Source: Kribbella pittospori (lineage in GTDB: Bacteria; Actinomycetota; Actinomycetes; Propionibacteriales; Kribbellaceae). From it: a stretch of DNA of 64,000 nt. The translations under genes and the position numbers were made by a program. The DNA lies in the NCBI RefSeq assembly GCF_004331465.1, contig NZ_SJKB01000010.1:62001-126000 (forward strand), written 5' to 3'. Under the pieces are notes generated by a model, which ran no database searches, had not been told where the DNA came from, and saw only the letters and a program-made list of their open reading frames with translations. Shown here in pieces: positions 62,766 to 64,000 of the stretch (its first letter is position 1; each line of letters opens with the position of its first letter).

Positions 62766-64000
<1,235 letters not shown>

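Overview
The window is high-GC DNA with dense, short-spaced or overlapping genes, many GTG starts and GTGA/ATGA stop-start overlaps. It is clearly actinobacterial. The order pncB, clpS, DUF2017, mec-cysO-cysM, murI, MBL phosphodiesterase, rph, rdgB matches the mycobacterial Rv1330c-Rv1341 neighbourhood from memory. The abundant sugar-active, regulatory and DUF559-type genes suggest a soil Propionibacteriales member such as Kribbella. The genus is an inference.

Region by region: 1-7.2 kb holds pncB (partial), clpS, DUF2017, a type-2 ileS, an aldo/keto reductase and the mec-cysO-cysM cysteine-synthesis operon. 7.3-15.5 kb holds a small membrane protein with DnaJ-type cysteine motifs, murI (probably leaderless), a metallo-beta-lactamase-fold phosphodiesterase, an MFS pump plus its TetR regulator with a clear operator, an AlkZ-like winged-helix protein, and rph-[27-codon mini-gene]-rdgB-ASCH. 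15.5-25.8 kb holds an SGNH hydrolase, a Gfo/Idh oxidoreductase, a DUF62 SAM-dependent adenosyltransferase-like gene behind a leader ORF and terminator, tRNA-Leu(UAG), a VWA protein, bcp, a sugar dehydrogenase, DUF3618-groES-like, an amidohydrolase/amine-oxidase pair and DoxX. 25.8-35.5 kb holds MarR, TetR, a hydrolase, dapC, a secreted M15 peptidase, a lipoprotein whose N-terminus is expanded by 36-bp repeats, a 700-bp C-rich repeat tract, a deaminase/aldolase with a sugar-lactone oxidase, and a PIG-L deacetylase.

35.5-41 kb is accessory-like: a DUF559 nuclease-type gene bracketed by two matching hairpin-doublet repeats, small hypothetical genes, a DUF6319-like gene behind a LexA-type box, a P-loop kinase-like gene, and gnd. 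41-54.5 kb holds a secreted GH172/beta-propeller glycosidase pair, isochorismatase-like, NmrA-like, methyltransferase and phosphotransferase genes, a variant tyrS behind a candidate attenuator, idi, a thioredoxin-reductase-like flavoprotein, a double GNAT protein and a frameshifted panE. 54.5-64 kb holds a complete peptide-type ABC importer operon (binding protein, DppD-like, [27-codon mini-gene], DppF-like, DppC-like, DppB-like), a divergent two-component system and a partial ABC-F ATPase.

Three observations stand out. First, near-identical 27-codon mini-cistrons sit at two unrelated operon junctions, each joined to both neighbours by 4-bp start/stop overlaps. Second, the DUF559 gene is flanked by REPIN-like inverted doublets. 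Third, a 36-bp tandem repeat inflates a lipoprotein signal region. Several cis elements (TetR, MarR, CRP-like and LexA-like sites, leader ORFs, long hairpins) can also be read directly. No database or folding software was available, so family names rest on motif recognition.
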